From contig OZ242033.1 in assembly GCA_965205155.1 (NCBI GenBank), forward strand, positions 868,001-932,000: a DNA stretch of 64,000 nucleotides, in the 5' to 3' direction. Below the pieces are notes generated by a model, which saw nothing but the letters and a program-made list of their open reading frames with translations, searched no databases and was not told where the DNA came from. The DNA comes from Aldehydirespirator sp965205155 (GTDB lineage: Bacteria; Actinomycetota; Acidimicrobiia; Acidimicrobiales; Aldehydirespiratoraceae). A program made the translations under genes and the position numbers. Below are positions 42,562 to 51,580 of the stretch, piece after piece; within the stretch, counting starts at the first letter, position 1; each line of letters opens with the position of its first letter.

Positions 42562-42651
42562 GTTCGCTTCGCTCACGGGCCGCTCGGGCCACGGCCTCGC
42601 TGTGCGCCCCACGGATTCGGCCACCCTTGGCGGCCTGTCCGCTCGGCCTCT
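42551..42651 (-). repeat. Composite dispersed repeat, copy A
   Basis: Minus-strand order: box 1 AGAGGCCGAGCGG (42639-42651) directly after the stop of the binding-protein gene, a variable spacer, then box 2 (42551-42600) with GAGGCCGTGGCCCGAGCGG and CCCGTGAGCGAAGCGAAC. Box 2 can fold (GGCCG with CGGCC). The ATPase start codon lies at its 3' end. Confidence 0.85.
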
Positions 42652-42655
42652 GATG

Positions 42656-43975
42656 TCACCTCAGGTCGAACCATTCCTTGGCTCGCTCGACGTACCAGTC
42701 GGCGTTGTTGTTGTACTCCGCCTCAGCCTTGGGCGTGCCCAGGGCCAGGATCGTCGGCTTGCCGGCCGCGGCCAGCGCCGCCTCGGGATACGGGGCGGTG
42801 GGTGAGGCCGGCACCTGGCGGACGATCTCGGCCACTGCGGCCTGGCCCTCATCGCTGAGGATGTAGTTGACGAAGGCCTCGGCGTTCTCCTTGTTGGGAG
42901 CGTTGGCCGGGATGTTCACGGTGAAGCCCACCGTGATCACGAACTCCGGCGCTATCCACACCACCGGGGCGCCCTGGTCAATCGAGGGCAGCACGAAGTC
43001 GAGATAGCACAGTCCGAGCACCGCGAAGTTGCCCTGCACCAGCTGCTGCTGGGCCGCGGTGTAGTCCGGCTGGAACACCACGTTGTTGGCGCCGTAGCCC
43101 GCCCAGAAGGCCTCCCAGCGGTTCTCGTCCCACATCACCCGGGTCTCGATCATCATGTCGTGGGCGCCGCTGCCCACCTTGAGGATGTCCTGCATGACGA
43201 TCTCGTCCTTGTACTGCGGGTCGGCCAGGTCCTCCCAGGTCTCCAACGGGTCGAGACCGAGCTCCTCGATCCGCTCGGTGTTGTAGCAGATGCCCTCGAG
43301 CAGGGTCCCGTAGGTGTGCCAGGCGCCCGACGGGGCCCTCAGGTCAGCCGGGATGTTGAACTTCTCGGGAGAGTCGAACGCGTGAAGGTATCCCAGGCTC
43401 TCCCAGATGCGCGAGAAGCCGTCCCACCCGATGATCACGATGTCGGAGTCGATGGTGCCGGCCTCGGACTCGGTCATGAAGCGGTCGAACATCTCGGCGT
43501 CGTCGGAGCGGGTGTACTCCACCTGGACGCCCGGGTGGACCTCGTTGAAGGCGTCGATGAACGCCTCGGTCTGCTCGATGGTCCAGTCGGACCACCACAC
43601 CAGCTTGCCGGACAGCTCCGGCATGGCCTCCTCGACCGGCTCGGCCGCGGCCATGGCCGCCTCGGCCGCAGCCTTCGCCTCGGCCTCGGCCTCCTGGGCC
43701 GCGGCCAAATCAGCCTCGAGCTGGGCGACGGCCTCGGAGTCGGCTCCCGCGTCTGCGATGGCCGCCTCGAGGGCCGCCTGTGCGTCCGCGGCCGCGGCGG
43801 CGGCCGCTTCAGCCGCGGCCTGGGCGGTCGCTGTCTCTGCTCTTGCCTGCTCCAGGGCGGCGGCGTCCGCCGCGCTGGTGTCCTCCGCGTCGTCGCCGCA
43901 GGCCGCGGCCACGAGTCCGAGCGCGAGAAGAACCGCCAGGAGCCGGAAGCCGAGTTGGAACTGTCGTGATCTCAT
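42656..43975 (-). CDS. ABC transporter solute-binding lipoprotein with coiled-coil stalk
   Basis: 439 residues from ATG 43975 (AGGAAACG upstream); the frame opens 11 codons earlier. A signal peptide ends at lipobox VAAAC. Residues about 30-110 are an Ala/Glu-rich helix, predicted coiled coil, before the family 1 binding domain begins at LVWWSDWTIEQTEAF. The stalk is unusual for such binding proteins. YNTERIEELGLDPLETWEDL and the closing DEGQAAVAEIVRQVP match PotD/FbpA-like receptors. The ligand is unknown; linkage to catabolic genes suggests an organic substrate. A GTCTGAC site lies upstream at 44047. Confidence 0.88.
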   Translation of the reverse strand: MRSRQFQLGFRLLAVLLALGLVAAACGDDAEDTSAADAAALEQARAETATAQAAAEAAAAAAADAQAALEAAIADAGADSEAVAQLEADLAAAQEAEAEAKAAAEAAMAAAEPVEEAMPELSGKLVWWSDWTIEQTEAFIDAFNEVHPGVQVEYTRSDDAEMFDRFMTESEAGTIDSDIVIIGWDGFSRIWESLGYLHAFDSPEKFNIPADLRAPSGAWHTYGTLLEGICYNTERIEELGLDPLETWEDLADPQYKDEIVMQDILKVGSGAHDMMIETRVMWDENRWEAFWAGYGANNVVFQPDYTAAQQQLVQGNFAVLGLCYLDFVLPSIDQGAPVVWIAPEFVITVGFTVNIPANAPNKENAEAFVNYILSDEGQAAVAEIVRQVPASPTAPYPEAALAAAGKPTILALGTPKAEAEYNNNADWYVERAKEWFDLR

Positions 43976-44046
43976 CGTTTCCTCCATCGGGATCGCCTTC
44001 AGCAGCACCGGGCGGTGCTGCTGATAAGAATGGGGCGATGGTAAAG

Positions 44047-44053
44047 GTCTGAC
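44047..44053. promoter_or_regulatory. GTCAGAC-type operator candidate (GTCTGAC)
   Basis: Lies between the divergent binding-protein and hydrolase genes. The core reads GTCTGAC on plus, GTCAGAC on minus, matching four other divergent promoters in the block and the FadR-type pattern GTNNNAC. Confidence 0.5.
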
Positions 44054-44161
44054 AGTTCGGAGTCAATCCGGGAATGTGGGGAGCCGGCCGACCACGGTCC
44101 TTCGGACCGGCCTGTGGCAGGCTGCCAGGATGGGTACCGATCGCGTTGGGAGGTGGTTCCG

Positions 44162-45094
44162 ATGACGGTGGACGCCGGGTTCCTCGATGAGGGCGTGGCC
44201 GAGCTCCTGAGGCTGATCAACCTTCCCGCCGGGTTGCCCAGCCTGGAGGCGCTGAGGTCGCGGTCCCCGATCGTGGCCGAGTTGAAGGGGCCGCCCGAGC
44301 CTGTCGACACGGTCGCAGACCTCTCCATCGGCGGCCCGGGCGGCGATCTGGCCCTGCGGCTCTACCGCCCGGACACGGCCGTCCCGCCGCCGCTGGTGGT
44401 GTACCTGCACGGCGGGGGCTGGGTGATCGGGGACCTCGAGATCCAGGACGGTCTGTGCCGGGCTCTGGCCAACCGGGCCGGCTGCGCGCTGCTGTCGGTC
44501 GACTACCGGCTGGCACCCGAACACCCCTACCCGGCCGCGCTCGACGACACCTGGGCCGCGCTGGTCTGGGCGGCCGCCAACGGGGAGCGCCTCGAAGTCG
44601 ACGCCGGACGGCTCGGCATCGCCGGCGACAGCGCGGGAGGCAACCTGGCCGCGGCAGCCGCGCTCAGGGCCAGGGACGCCGGCCACCCGGTCCTGCGAGC
44701 CTGCGTGGTGCTGTGCGGCGTGACCGACTGCCGCACCGACGACCGCTCGATGACGGAACTGGCCGAGGGGTACTTCGTCACGCGAGACAGGATGGGGTGG
44801 TACTGGGACATGTACGCCCCCGCACCGATAGACCGGACCGCTCCCGAACTCAGCCCATTGAGGGCCGACCTGGCCGGGTTCCCGCCGACGGTTGTCGTCA
44901 CTGCCGGTCTGGACCCGCTCAGCGACCAGGGGCTCGACTTCGCGCGGGCCTGCTGCGCGGCCGGCGTGGACACAACGCTGATCCACCGGCCCGGCACGAT
45001 CCACGGCTTCCTGGGCTTTCCGGCCGCGCTGCCGGACTCTCAGATTGTGCTCGACGAGGTGGCCGCGCTCCTGTCGCGCCGCCTGGGAGCCTGA
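44162..45094 (+). CDS. Hormone-sensitive-lipase-type alpha/beta hydrolase
   Basis: 310 residues from ATG 44162 (GGGAGG upstream). The oxyanion motif is HGGGWVIGD, the nucleophile GDSAGGN, the acid in TAGLDPLSDQ and the His in PGTIHGFLG. This is the alpha/beta-hydrolase-3 (HSL) group, which cleaves short-chain or aromatic esters. It is divergent from the ABC importer genes and shares their GTCTGAC-bearing promoter region, so it may open an imported ester. Confidence 0.9.
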   Translation: MTVDAGFLDEGVAELLRLINLPAGLPSLEALRSRSPIVAELKGPPEPVDTVADLSIGGPGGDLALRLYRPDTAVPPPLVVYLHGGGWVIGDLEIQDGLCRALANRAGCALLSVDYRLAPEHPYPAALDDTWAALVWAAANGERLEVDAGRLGIAGDSAGGNLAAAAALRARDAGHPVLRACVVLCGVTDCRTDDRSMTELAEGYFVTRDRMGWYWDMYAPAPIDRTAPELSPLRADLAGFPPTVVVTAGLDPLSDQGLDFARACCAAGVDTTLIHRPGTIHGFLGFPAALPDSQIVLDEVAALLSRRLGA

Positions 45095-45095
45095 G

Positions 45096-46265
45096 TCAGC
45101 CCTCTCCCCGGCGGATGGCGTCGGCCAGCATCTTCATCAAGCGCTGCTGGTGGCCGCGCACCCGCAACTCCAGATAGTGCTGCGGGCCGGGCCGGTACGA
45201 GCGTGAGCGAAGACCTCGCTGGACCTTCTCGCAGATGGCGTAGTCCTCCGCCTGAACCGCCTTGAGCATCTCGAAGTCGGCCCGGGCGTCGGCGCCGGGA
45301 TCCGGCGAGTAGTTCCACACCCGGGCCCGGCTCCTGTCGAGGCTGATCGGGTTCCACCACATCAGTGAGCAGCCCCCGTTGGGGAAGGCGGCGATGAACC
45401 AGTTGGGGAACACACCGAAGGCGACCGAGCCGTAGGAGTTGGCCGCAGCCAGCGCGGGCAGCACGTCGGTCCGAGCCAGCTGCTCGTCGCTCCATTGCGA
45501 TGTGAGCCGCCCCGTGTAGTCCCAGATCTCCTCCTGCAGCGTGCTGGCGTCGGCGAAGCGACCGAGGGTGTTCTCGTGGACGAACTCGAGGTGGTAGTCG
45601 CAGAAGGCGTTGTCCATCATCACCTTCCAGTTGGCGTTCACCTCGTCGTCGAGTTCGTAGACCCTGGTGGCGGCCTCCAGGTTGTGCCGGGCGAACTGCT
45701 CGGGTGCCGGGTACAGCCATTCGTGCAGCGGCGGAGCGTCGCCCGACACGTTCACGAACACGAACTGCAACCAGACGTCCACCCTCACTTCCCGCAGGCC
45801 GTAGGCGCTGCGGTCCACCGGCTCGACAAAACCGCGCGGGTGCGGTGTCGCTGCCAGTCGCCCGTCGAGATGGAAGGTCCAACCGTGGTAGGGGCACACC
45901 AGGGCTCGCCCGCAGTTGCCCGAGCCCTCGACCAGCGTGCTGGCCCGGTGCGGGCACACGTTGACGAAGGCGCGAAGTTCACCATCGCGTCCCCGCACCA
46001 CCATCACGGGCTCGGTCCCGATGGTCTCGGTCACGTAGTCACCGGGCGAGCGCAGCTGCGAGAGATCGCCGACGAACACCCAGGAGCGCGGGTAGACGAC
46101 CCGCATCTCGAGATCGAACAGCTTCTGGGAGAAGTACCCCGCCGGATCCATGAACGAGTCGTCGGGCGGTGGTTCGATGACGATGCCGTCGTAGACGACC
46201 GGTGGTTCGAGCTTGATGTCGGAGACTTCGGCGGTGGAGAGATCTGCAGTGGAGAGAGATGCCAT
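45096..46265 (-). CDS. Rieske non-heme iron oxygenase alpha subunit 1
   Basis: 389 residues from ATG 46265 (GGGAGG at good spacing; ATG 46271 also possible). Rieske cluster: CPHRAS and CPYHGWTF near 100-120. Catalytic iron: DNAFCDYHLEFVH near 210-225. It uses NADH-derived electrons and oxygen to hydroxylate or demethylate aromatic or quaternary amine substrates. No ferredoxin, reductase or beta subunit is next to it. It is third in an operon with an SDR and an FAH-family hydrolase. Confidence 0.9.
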   Translation of the reverse strand: MASLSTADLSTAEVSDIKLEPPVVYDGIVIEPPPDDSFMDPAGYFSQKLFDLEMRVVYPRSWVFVGDLSQLRSPGDYVTETIGTEPVMVVRGRDGELRAFVNVCPHRASTLVEGSGNCGRALVCPYHGWTFHLDGRLAATPHPRGFVEPVDRSAYGLREVRVDVWLQFVFVNVSGDAPPLHEWLYPAPEQFARHNLEAATRVYELDDEVNANWKVMMDNAFCDYHLEFVHENTLGRFADASTLQEEIWDYTGRLTSQWSDEQLARTDVLPALAAANSYGSVAFGVFPNWFIAAFPNGGCSLMWWNPISLDRSRARVWNYSPDPGADARADFEMLKAVQAEDYAICEKVQRGLRSRSYRPGPQHYLELRVRGHQQRLMKMLADAIRRGEG

Positions 46266-46267
46266 GT

Positions 46268-47146
46268 TCATCCTCCCGATTCGGTGAAGTGGGTGCGCAG
46301 CAGTCCCAACTGGGGCGACTCGATCTCCACGACATCGCCACCGCCGAGGAACTCGGGCGGCTCCCGCCAGTGGCCGACGCCTGAGGCCGTTCCAGTGAGA
46401 ATAATGTCGCCTGGGAGCAGCGAGCACCCGAGACTGACCCGGGCGATCACCCGCGGCACCGAGTTGATCATGGATGCGGCCCGGAACGACTGCTTCTGCA
46501 CACCGTTCACGCGCAGCTCGACCTCGATGTCGAGGTAGTCGCCCACCTCGGCCGCGGAGACGATGCTGGGGCCCATGGGACAGAAGCCGTCGAGCGACTT
46601 GCCCTTGTACCACTGGCCGAACATGCCGTGCTCCAGTTGCAGGTCTCGTGCGCTCACATCGTTGGACAGGGTGTAGCCGAAGACATGGTCGAGGGCGTCG
46701 TCGACGGAGATGCTGCTGCCGCCCTTGCCGATGACCACCGCGATCTCAGCCTCCCAGTCCACCCGGTTGCTGGCGGCCCGGTCGAGGTCGACGGTGGCGC
46801 CATGGCCCACCAGGCAGGTCCACGGCTTGGTGAACAGCACCGGCGCGTCCGGCACCTCGGCCCCCTCGGGCCGCTTCCCCTCGTCGAAGTGGTCCCGGTA
46901 GTTGAGCCCCACACAGAACATATTGCGGGGCGTTCTCGGCAGGGGCGGCAACAGGGCCGCTCCGTCGATCGGCTGGGAACCGCCGGCCGTTGCTAGCGAC
47001 TCGACCGCGGCCCAGGCGTCGGGCCCGCTCTCGATGAGGTCGATCACACTGGCATGGCCGGCCGCGGCCAGCGGCGAGACGGTGCCGTCGGCATGCAGGA
47101 TCCCGGCGGCTTGGCCGGTCGGGGACTGCATGGTGACGAGGCGCAT
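46268..47146 (-). CDS. Fumarylacetoacetate hydrolase family protein
   Basis: 292 residues with AAGGAGG before the ATG. Core motifs: NYRDHFDEGKRP, VDWEAEIAVVIGKGG, GYTLSNDVSARDLQ, ILTGTASGVGH. Enzymes of this family hydrolyse or decarboxylate acylpyruvates and ring-cleavage products with a divalent metal. Its stop lies two bases from the start of the Rieske gene and an SDR gene precedes it, a layout typical of aromatic degradation. Confidence 0.92.
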   Translation of the reverse strand: MRLVTMQSPTGQAAGILHADGTVSPLAAAGHASVIDLIESGPDAWAAVESLATAGGSQPIDGAALLPPLPRTPRNMFCVGLNYRDHFDEGKRPEGAEVPDAPVLFTKPWTCLVGHGATVDLDRAASNRVDWEAEIAVVIGKGGSSISVDDALDHVFGYTLSNDVSARDLQLEHGMFGQWYKGKSLDGFCPMGPSIVSAAEVGDYLDIEVELRVNGVQKQSFRAASMINSVPRVIARVSLGCSLLPGDIILTGTASGVGHWREPPEFLGGGDVVEIESPQLGLLRTHFTESGG

Positions 47147-47163
47147 GGCGGTCCTCCTTGCTG

Positions 47164-47931
47164 CTAGTCGCCGAGAAGGTGGCAGTACTTGAACCCGCCG
47201 TTGGGGCTGATGATCTCGCCCGTCAGGTAGGCGGCCTCATCCGAGGCCAGGTACGCGGCCAGCGCTCCGATCTCCGACGGGTACCCGAACCGCCCGGCGG
47301 GGACGTTCTCGGTGAGAGCCTCGATCCGCCCCGGCGGAGCCAGTTCGTTGAGCGGCGACTCGATGTAGCCGGGCGCGATGGCGTTGACGGTCACACCGTC
47401 GGCGGCCACCTCCCGGCTGAACGAGCGAACCAGTCCATCGACCCCGCCCTTGCCCGCGGCGTAGTGGGCCTGGCGGGCCACGCCCTGCAGCGAGGCCACC
47501 GACGAGAAGCAGATCACCCGCCCCCAGCCCCGCTCGATCATCGGGTTGACGGTGTGGCGGATCCCCAGGAAGGTGCCGTCGAGGTGGATGGCGAGCATGT
47601 GGCGCCACTGCTGGAAGCTCATGCTGGCGATCGGCTGCAACTCGCCTATGCCGGCGAGGAGCACGGCGATGTCGGGTGAGCCGACGGCCTCGGTCACCGC
47701 CGCGACGCCGGCCACGACGCTCGCCTCGTCCGTGACGTCCATACCCAGGCCGGTGAAGGCCCGCTCGGGGTGGCGTCGAGCCAAGTCTGCGGCCAGCGCA
47801 TCGGCGACGTCCGGGCGCAAGTCGGCGATGGCCACCGAGGCGCCCTGCTCTGCGAGCGCGGCGGCGACCGCCGAGCCGAGTCCGCCCGCTCCTCCGGTCA
47901 GCAGCGCGGTGCGACCCTCAAGAGAGAACAC
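47164..47931 (-). CDS. SDR-family oxidoreductase
   Basis: 255 residues from GTG 47931 (GGGAGGAG upstream). TGGAGGLGSAVA is the cofactor site, LAGIGE takes the NNAG place, SSVASLQ and HYAAGKGGV give Ser, Tyr and Lys. First gene of the minus-strand operon SDR-FAH-Rieske and divergent to the GntR regulator gene; the shared intergenic region carries a GTCAGAC site and a near copy. Confidence 0.9.
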   Translation of the reverse strand: MFSLEGRTALLTGGAGGLGSAVAAALAEQGASVAIADLRPDVADALAADLARRHPERAFTGLGMDVTDEASVVAGVAAVTEAVGSPDIAVLLAGIGELQPIASMSFQQWRHMLAIHLDGTFLGIRHTVNPMIERGWGRVICFSSVASLQGVARQAHYAAGKGGVDGLVRSFSREVAADGVTVNAIAPGYIESPLNELAPPGRIEALTENVPAGRFGYPSEIGALAAYLASDEAAYLTGEIISPNGGFKYCHLLGD

Positions 47932-47965
47932 GCACTCCTCCCTTCACGAGCTAGTCAGGCTAAAG

Positions 47966-47972
47966 GTCAGAC
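47966..47972. promoter_or_regulatory. GTCAGAC operator candidate upstream of gntR
   Basis: GTCAGAC at 47966, with a related GTCAGGC at 47954, between the SDR operon and the GntR-family regulator. The location suits autoregulation of the regulator and control of the SDR-FAH-Rieske operon. Confidence 0.5.
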
Positions 47973-48054
47973 ACTTGAGGGTCAAGCCGTATTCTCACGG
48001 GCGGGATACGAAAGCTAGGATGATTCCCAAGTTCATTGACTGCAAGGATCTTCA

Positions 48055-48849
48055 ATGTCAGTCGAAGCCTTTTCAGTGTCGCTGGGCCAGCCGGACGACG
48101 CAACATCGGAAGCTGACGACGGCGGTCTCCCGGTCAGTCCCGTCCTCCCCGCCTATGAGCAGGTGTCCAACCAGCTTCAGGAGCTGATCGTCAAGGGCAC
48201 GCTGACCGTGGGCGAGCGCCTACCGGCCGAGGGTGAGATGGCTACACAGTTCGGGGTGAGCCGCAGCACCATCCGCGAAGCGCTGCGGGGTCTGTCCTCG
48301 CAGCGCCTTGTTCACACCAAACGGGGCGTCAGCGGGGGCACATTCGTGGCCGAGCCCTCCTCCGAGCACGTCCACACATACTTGGAGACCACGATCGGGC
48401 TTCTCTCGGGGGCCGACGTGGTGTCGGTCGACGAGATTCTCGAAGCCCGCGAACTCTTCGAGGAGCCCGCAGCCCGGCTCGCTGCGGTTCGCCGGAGCGA
48501 GGATGACCTGAGCCGCCTCAGAGAGACCCTCGCGCCCGATGACGGGACCGATCCGATCCACGGCTTCGAGGGCCACAAGGAGTTCCATTTCGCCATCCTG
48601 AAGGCGTCGGGCAATCAGTTGCTGGACGTCCTCGCCCGACCGGTGTTCAGCGTCCTCGAGACCCGGTTCGTGCGTGATCGGGCCTCCGGCGGTTTCTGGG
48701 CCGATGTGGAGGCCGACCACCAGGACATCTTCGATGCCATCGCGGCCGGCGACTCCGAGGCGTCGGCCCGATTCATGCACTCCCATCTGGAGCGACTGAG
48801 ACCGATGTACGAGCGCTTCGATCGGGCAGCCCAGACGCCCAGCGCCTAG
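48055..48849 (+). CDS. GntR-family (FadR subfamily) transcriptional regulator
   Basis: 264 residues. Winged helix at about 38-100 (LTVGERLPAEGEMATQFGVSRSTIREALRGL, RGVSGGTFV). The C-terminal half is an FCD ligand domain with possible metal His in GHKEFHFAI, EADHQDIF and MHSHLE. FadR-type proteins bind TNGTNNNACNA-like operators and release them with organic-acid or acyl ligands. Five divergent promoters nearby carry GTCAGAC, so this gene is the obvious candidate for their regulator. Confidence 0.9.
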   Translation: MSVEAFSVSLGQPDDATSEADDGGLPVSPVLPAYEQVSNQLQELIVKGTLTVGERLPAEGEMATQFGVSRSTIREALRGLSSQRLVHTKRGVSGGTFVAEPSSEHVHTYLETTIGLLSGADVVSVDEILEARELFEEPAARLAAVRRSEDDLSRLRETLAPDDGTDPIHGFEGHKEFHFAILKASGNQLLDVLARPVFSVLETRFVRDRASGGFWADVEADHQDIFDAIAAGDSEASARFMHSHLERLRPMYERFDRAAQTPSA

Positions 48850-48910
48850 AGGCCGAGCTTGGGAGGCCGTGGCCCGAGCGGCCCGTGAGCGCAGCGAACA
48901 AGAGCGGGAA
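48848..48910 (+). repeat. Composite dispersed repeat, copy B
   Basis: Box 1 AGAGGCCGAGC overlaps the gntR stop codon at 48848; box 2 (48863-48910) begins GAGGCCGTGGCCCGAG and ends AAGAGCGGGAA. The spacer here is only a few bases. A second box 1 lies at 48960-48972. Confidence 0.85.
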
Positions 48911-48993
48911 TGGTAACGCTGCACCGCGAGACGCTTGCCAGTAGTCCGCGCTCGCTGCTAGAGGCCGAGCGGATCGGAGGTCCGGGCGCGCTC

Positions 48994-49815
48994 TCAGTCT
49001 CGGGCGGATCGATCCAGGAACTCGAGCAGCACCCGGTTGAACTCGTCAGGCCGCTCGAAGTAGGGGGCATGGGAGGCTGAGCCGATAACAGCCAGCTCCG
49101 AACCGGGGATCAACCGGTGGGCGGCCTCGCCGGTCTCCAGGGGCACGGCTCTCTCCTGCTCGCCCCAGATCAGCAGAACGGGCGGCCCGCCCTGAAGCCC
49201 GGCCAGCCGCGGCCCGACCACGTCGTCGTCGATGTGGTCGGCTATGTAGTCGGATATGGCCACGAAGGACTCGGCCGCGCCGGGCGAGTTGTTGATAAGG
49301 AACTCCTCTCGCCGCCAGTCGTCGGTGACGAGTTCCTGGTCGTATACGAGCAGGCGCAGCTTGTTCTCGATGCTGGAGCGGGACGCGTCCCGGAGCCGGC
49401 CCCGGGTCGCGGCCCTGCGTTCCGATCCCCAGGGGATCAAGCCGATGCTCCCGACCAGGACCAGCGCCCGCACCCGCTCGGGCCGGTCACAGGCCAGGGT
49501 CGCCACCGTGTGCCCGCCCAACGACGTGCCGACCAGCACTGCGGTCTCGGCCCCGATCAGGTCGAGGAACCCGTCGACGAAGCGGGCGTATCCGGGAACC
49601 GAGTAGTCCGGGCCGTCGCCTTTCTGGGCCAGGCCGTGGCCCGGCAGGTCGAAGGCATGAACGTTCCAGCCCGCGGCCGCCAGCACATCGACGTTGCGGC
49701 TCCAGCGGTCACAGCGCGCCCCCACCCCATGCACCAGCACCAAGTGGTCGTCGCCCGATCCTGCGGCCAGCACCCGGGTGAGGACTCCGTTCACGGCTGC
49801 GGGGTACTGGATCAT
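48994..49815 (-). CDS. Alpha/beta hydrolase
   Basis: 273 residues. HGVGARCDRW is the oxyanion loop, LVGTSLGGHT the nucleophile elbow, and SASHAPYFERPDEF holds the His. The shape resembles meta-cleavage product hydrolases and haloperoxidase-like enzymes. It is divergent to another alpha/beta hydrolase with a GTCAGAC site between them. Likely acts on a carbon-carbon or ester bond of a pathway intermediate. Confidence 0.88.
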   Translation of the reverse strand: MIQYPAAVNGVLTRVLAAGSGDDHLVLVHGVGARCDRWSRNVDVLAAAGWNVHAFDLPGHGLAQKGDGPDYSVPGYARFVDGFLDLIGAETAVLVGTSLGGHTVATLACDRPERVRALVLVGSIGLIPWGSERRAATRGRLRDASRSSIENKLRLLVYDQELVTDDWRREEFLINNSPGAAESFVAISDYIADHIDDDVVGPRLAGLQGGPPVLLIWGEQERAVPLETGEAAHRLIPGSELAVIGSASHAPYFERPDEFNRVLLEFLDRSARD

Positions 49816-49872
49816 CTCGGTGCCTCCCTGCCGCTGCTCGCCGGTCGGGCGCGCCCGGCGAGACGGGGACTA

Positions 49873-49879
49873 GTCAGAC
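49873..49879. promoter_or_regulatory. GTCAGAC operator candidate between two hydrolase genes
   Basis: TAGTCAGACGA fits the FadR-type TNGTNNNACNA pattern completely. It lies between divergent hydrolase genes starting at 49815 and 49900. Confidence 0.55.
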
Positions 49880-49899
49880 GAATAGGTTAGGCGTCCACT

Positions 49900-50742
49900 A
49901 TGGCTGCAGACCTTCGTGACACTTTCATCAGGGCGGGCGGGATTCGCACCCGCTTGATCGAGGCCGGTGACCCGACCGGGCCAACAGTCGTGCTGGTGCA
50001 CGACGGGGCTTACGGCACGGACTCGATGCTGTGCTGGGAGGGCGTGATCGGAGAGCTGACCGACCGGTATCACGTCGTCGCCCCCGACCTGATCGGCTGG
50101 GGAGGCACCGACAAGCTGTGCTATTTCGATCGCTCGCCCTACGACTACCGCCTGGAGCACCTGGCCGCGGTGTGCCGCGTGCTCGCCCTCGACGAGCCGG
50201 CCTTCTTCGCCGGCAGCTCCTTCGGCGCCGAGTTGGTGGCCCGGGGGGTGGCCGAGCGCCAGTGGGGGTGGAAGGCGCGGGCCGCAGTGGCCATCACCGG
50301 CACGGGCGGGCGGCTGTACCGGATGCCGGGCGGCATCGAGCGATTGAGCGACTACACCCCCAGCCCCACCGCCGCCCGCCGGCTCACGGCCATGCTGGTC
50401 CACAGCATCGACGGCCTCGACGAGCACATCCAGCGCCGTTTCGAGATCAGCATGGCTCCGGGCCACTGGGAGGCGTTGAGCGCGCTGGGCCTGCGGAACC
50501 CGTCGGCAGAGAGAGTGGCCCGGCCCGAGGACTGGCCCGAGCCGCTCTTGGATTGCGATGTGCCCATCCTGTGGGTCGAGGGCGCCGACGACCCGCTGCT
50601 GGAGCAGGGCTGGGCGGCCAAGATGGCCGAGCTGGGGGACTCCTTCTCGTCGGTGGTGGTGCCCGGCGGCCACGAGCCCAACATCGAGCACCCGGCCGAC
50701 ACCGGTCGACTGATCCGGGAGTTCTTCGACAGCTGCGCCTGA
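49900..50742 (+). CDS. Alpha/beta hydrolase
   Basis: 280 residues. HDGAYGTDS, FFAGSSFGAELVAR (nucleophile Ser) and GGHEPNIEHP (His) define an alpha/beta hydrolase fold related to the meta-cleavage hydrolase group. It pairs divergently with the gene at 48994 across a GTCAGAC operator. Its stop is immediately followed by a solitary box 1 of the dispersed repeat (50742-50752). Confidence 0.87.
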   Translation: MAADLRDTFIRAGGIRTRLIEAGDPTGPTVVLVHDGAYGTDSMLCWEGVIGELTDRYHVVAPDLIGWGGTDKLCYFDRSPYDYRLEHLAAVCRVLALDEPAFFAGSSFGAELVARGVAERQWGWKARAAVAITGTGGRLYRMPGGIERLSDYTPSPTAARRLTAMLVHSIDGLDEHIQRRFEISMAPGHWEALSALGLRNPSAERVARPEDWPEPLLDCDVPILWVEGADDPLLEQGWAAKMAELGDSFSSVVVPGGHEPNIEHPADTGRLIREFFDSCA

Positions 50743-50771
50743 GAGGCCGAGCCCCGGCTGCGCCTAGCTGC

Positions 50772-51509
50772 TCAGCGCCAGCGGTCGTAGGCGGGGTCTT
50801 CCTCGAAGAAGGCGCGGTACATGCCGTCGAACGCCAGCCACTGCAAGTCGATGCTGGTGACGACCGCGTCCATCACCGCTCGCTGGGTGAATTCGTCGTT
50901 GGCGTAGCGGGACACGACCAGGGGGCCGATATCGCCGTGGCCCTCCTCGATCTCGGAGGCGTGCAACTCCCAGAACAGCAGGTCGGGAGCGCCGCGCTCG
51001 AATCCGTAGTGCTCGACCAGGCCCTCGATGATTATGTCGTTTCGCCGGGCCGACGCGCCCTCGATGAAGGCGATGCCGGCTATGGCGGCCAGCCAGTCGC
51101 CCTTGTAGGCCAGGTAGTAGCGCCAGTGCATGAACGCCTTGCACTCCGGGATGGTCGGGCAGTTGTCGAGGTCGTCCTGGGAGAGGCCGAAGGCCTGGGC
51201 GTGGGCCAGGAACACGTTGAGGTGACGCTCGGTGCCCGAGTCGTGCCCGGCTCCCTCCTCCAGGATCACGTCCTCGAAGAGATGGTGGAATATGTCGGGA
51301 TCCTCGGGGCACTTGGCGAAGATCGCACAGTCGGCCTGCGGCGAGGGCCTCGGGGCGACCTGGTAGAAGTGCCGCAGGAACCCGGCGATGGCAGCCCTGG
51401 TGGCCTTTCCTGAACGAATGTCGGCCACTAGCCGGTGGTCCTTGATGTGGCGGGACTCGACGACTTCCTCTATCTCGGCCAGCAGTTCGTGCATGGGCTT
51501 GACGGCCAT
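50772..51509 (-). CDS. Heme-oxygenase-like diiron protein (PqqC/TenA-like)
   Basis: 245 residues, all-helical. Potential metal ligands are seen in ILEEGAGHDSGTERH and ELHASEIEEGHGD, with FIEGASARRND between them; this matches the fold group of TenA, PqqC, CADD and the heme-oxygenase-like diiron oxidases. The acidic/His pattern favours a metal-dependent oxidase over a TenA thiaminase. It is divergent to the second Rieske gene with a GTCAGAC site between. Function inferred: oxidation of a small amine or acid. Confidence 0.75.
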   Translation of the reverse strand: MAVKPMHELLAEIEEVVESRHIKDHRLVADIRSGKATRAAIAGFLRHFYQVAPRPSPQADCAIFAKCPEDPDIFHHLFEDVILEEGAGHDSGTERHLNVFLAHAQAFGLSQDDLDNCPTIPECKAFMHWRYYLAYKGDWLAAIAGIAFIEGASARRNDIIIEGLVEHYGFERGAPDLLFWELHASEIEEGHGDIGPLVVSRYANDEFTQRAVMDAVVTSIDLQWLAFDGMYRAFFEEDPAYDRWR

Positions 51510-51580
51510 TGGAACCCCCTTCGTCGAAGCTCTCCCGAACTCGGGATGCGACTGCCGCGAACGTACACCCCGGGCGATAC

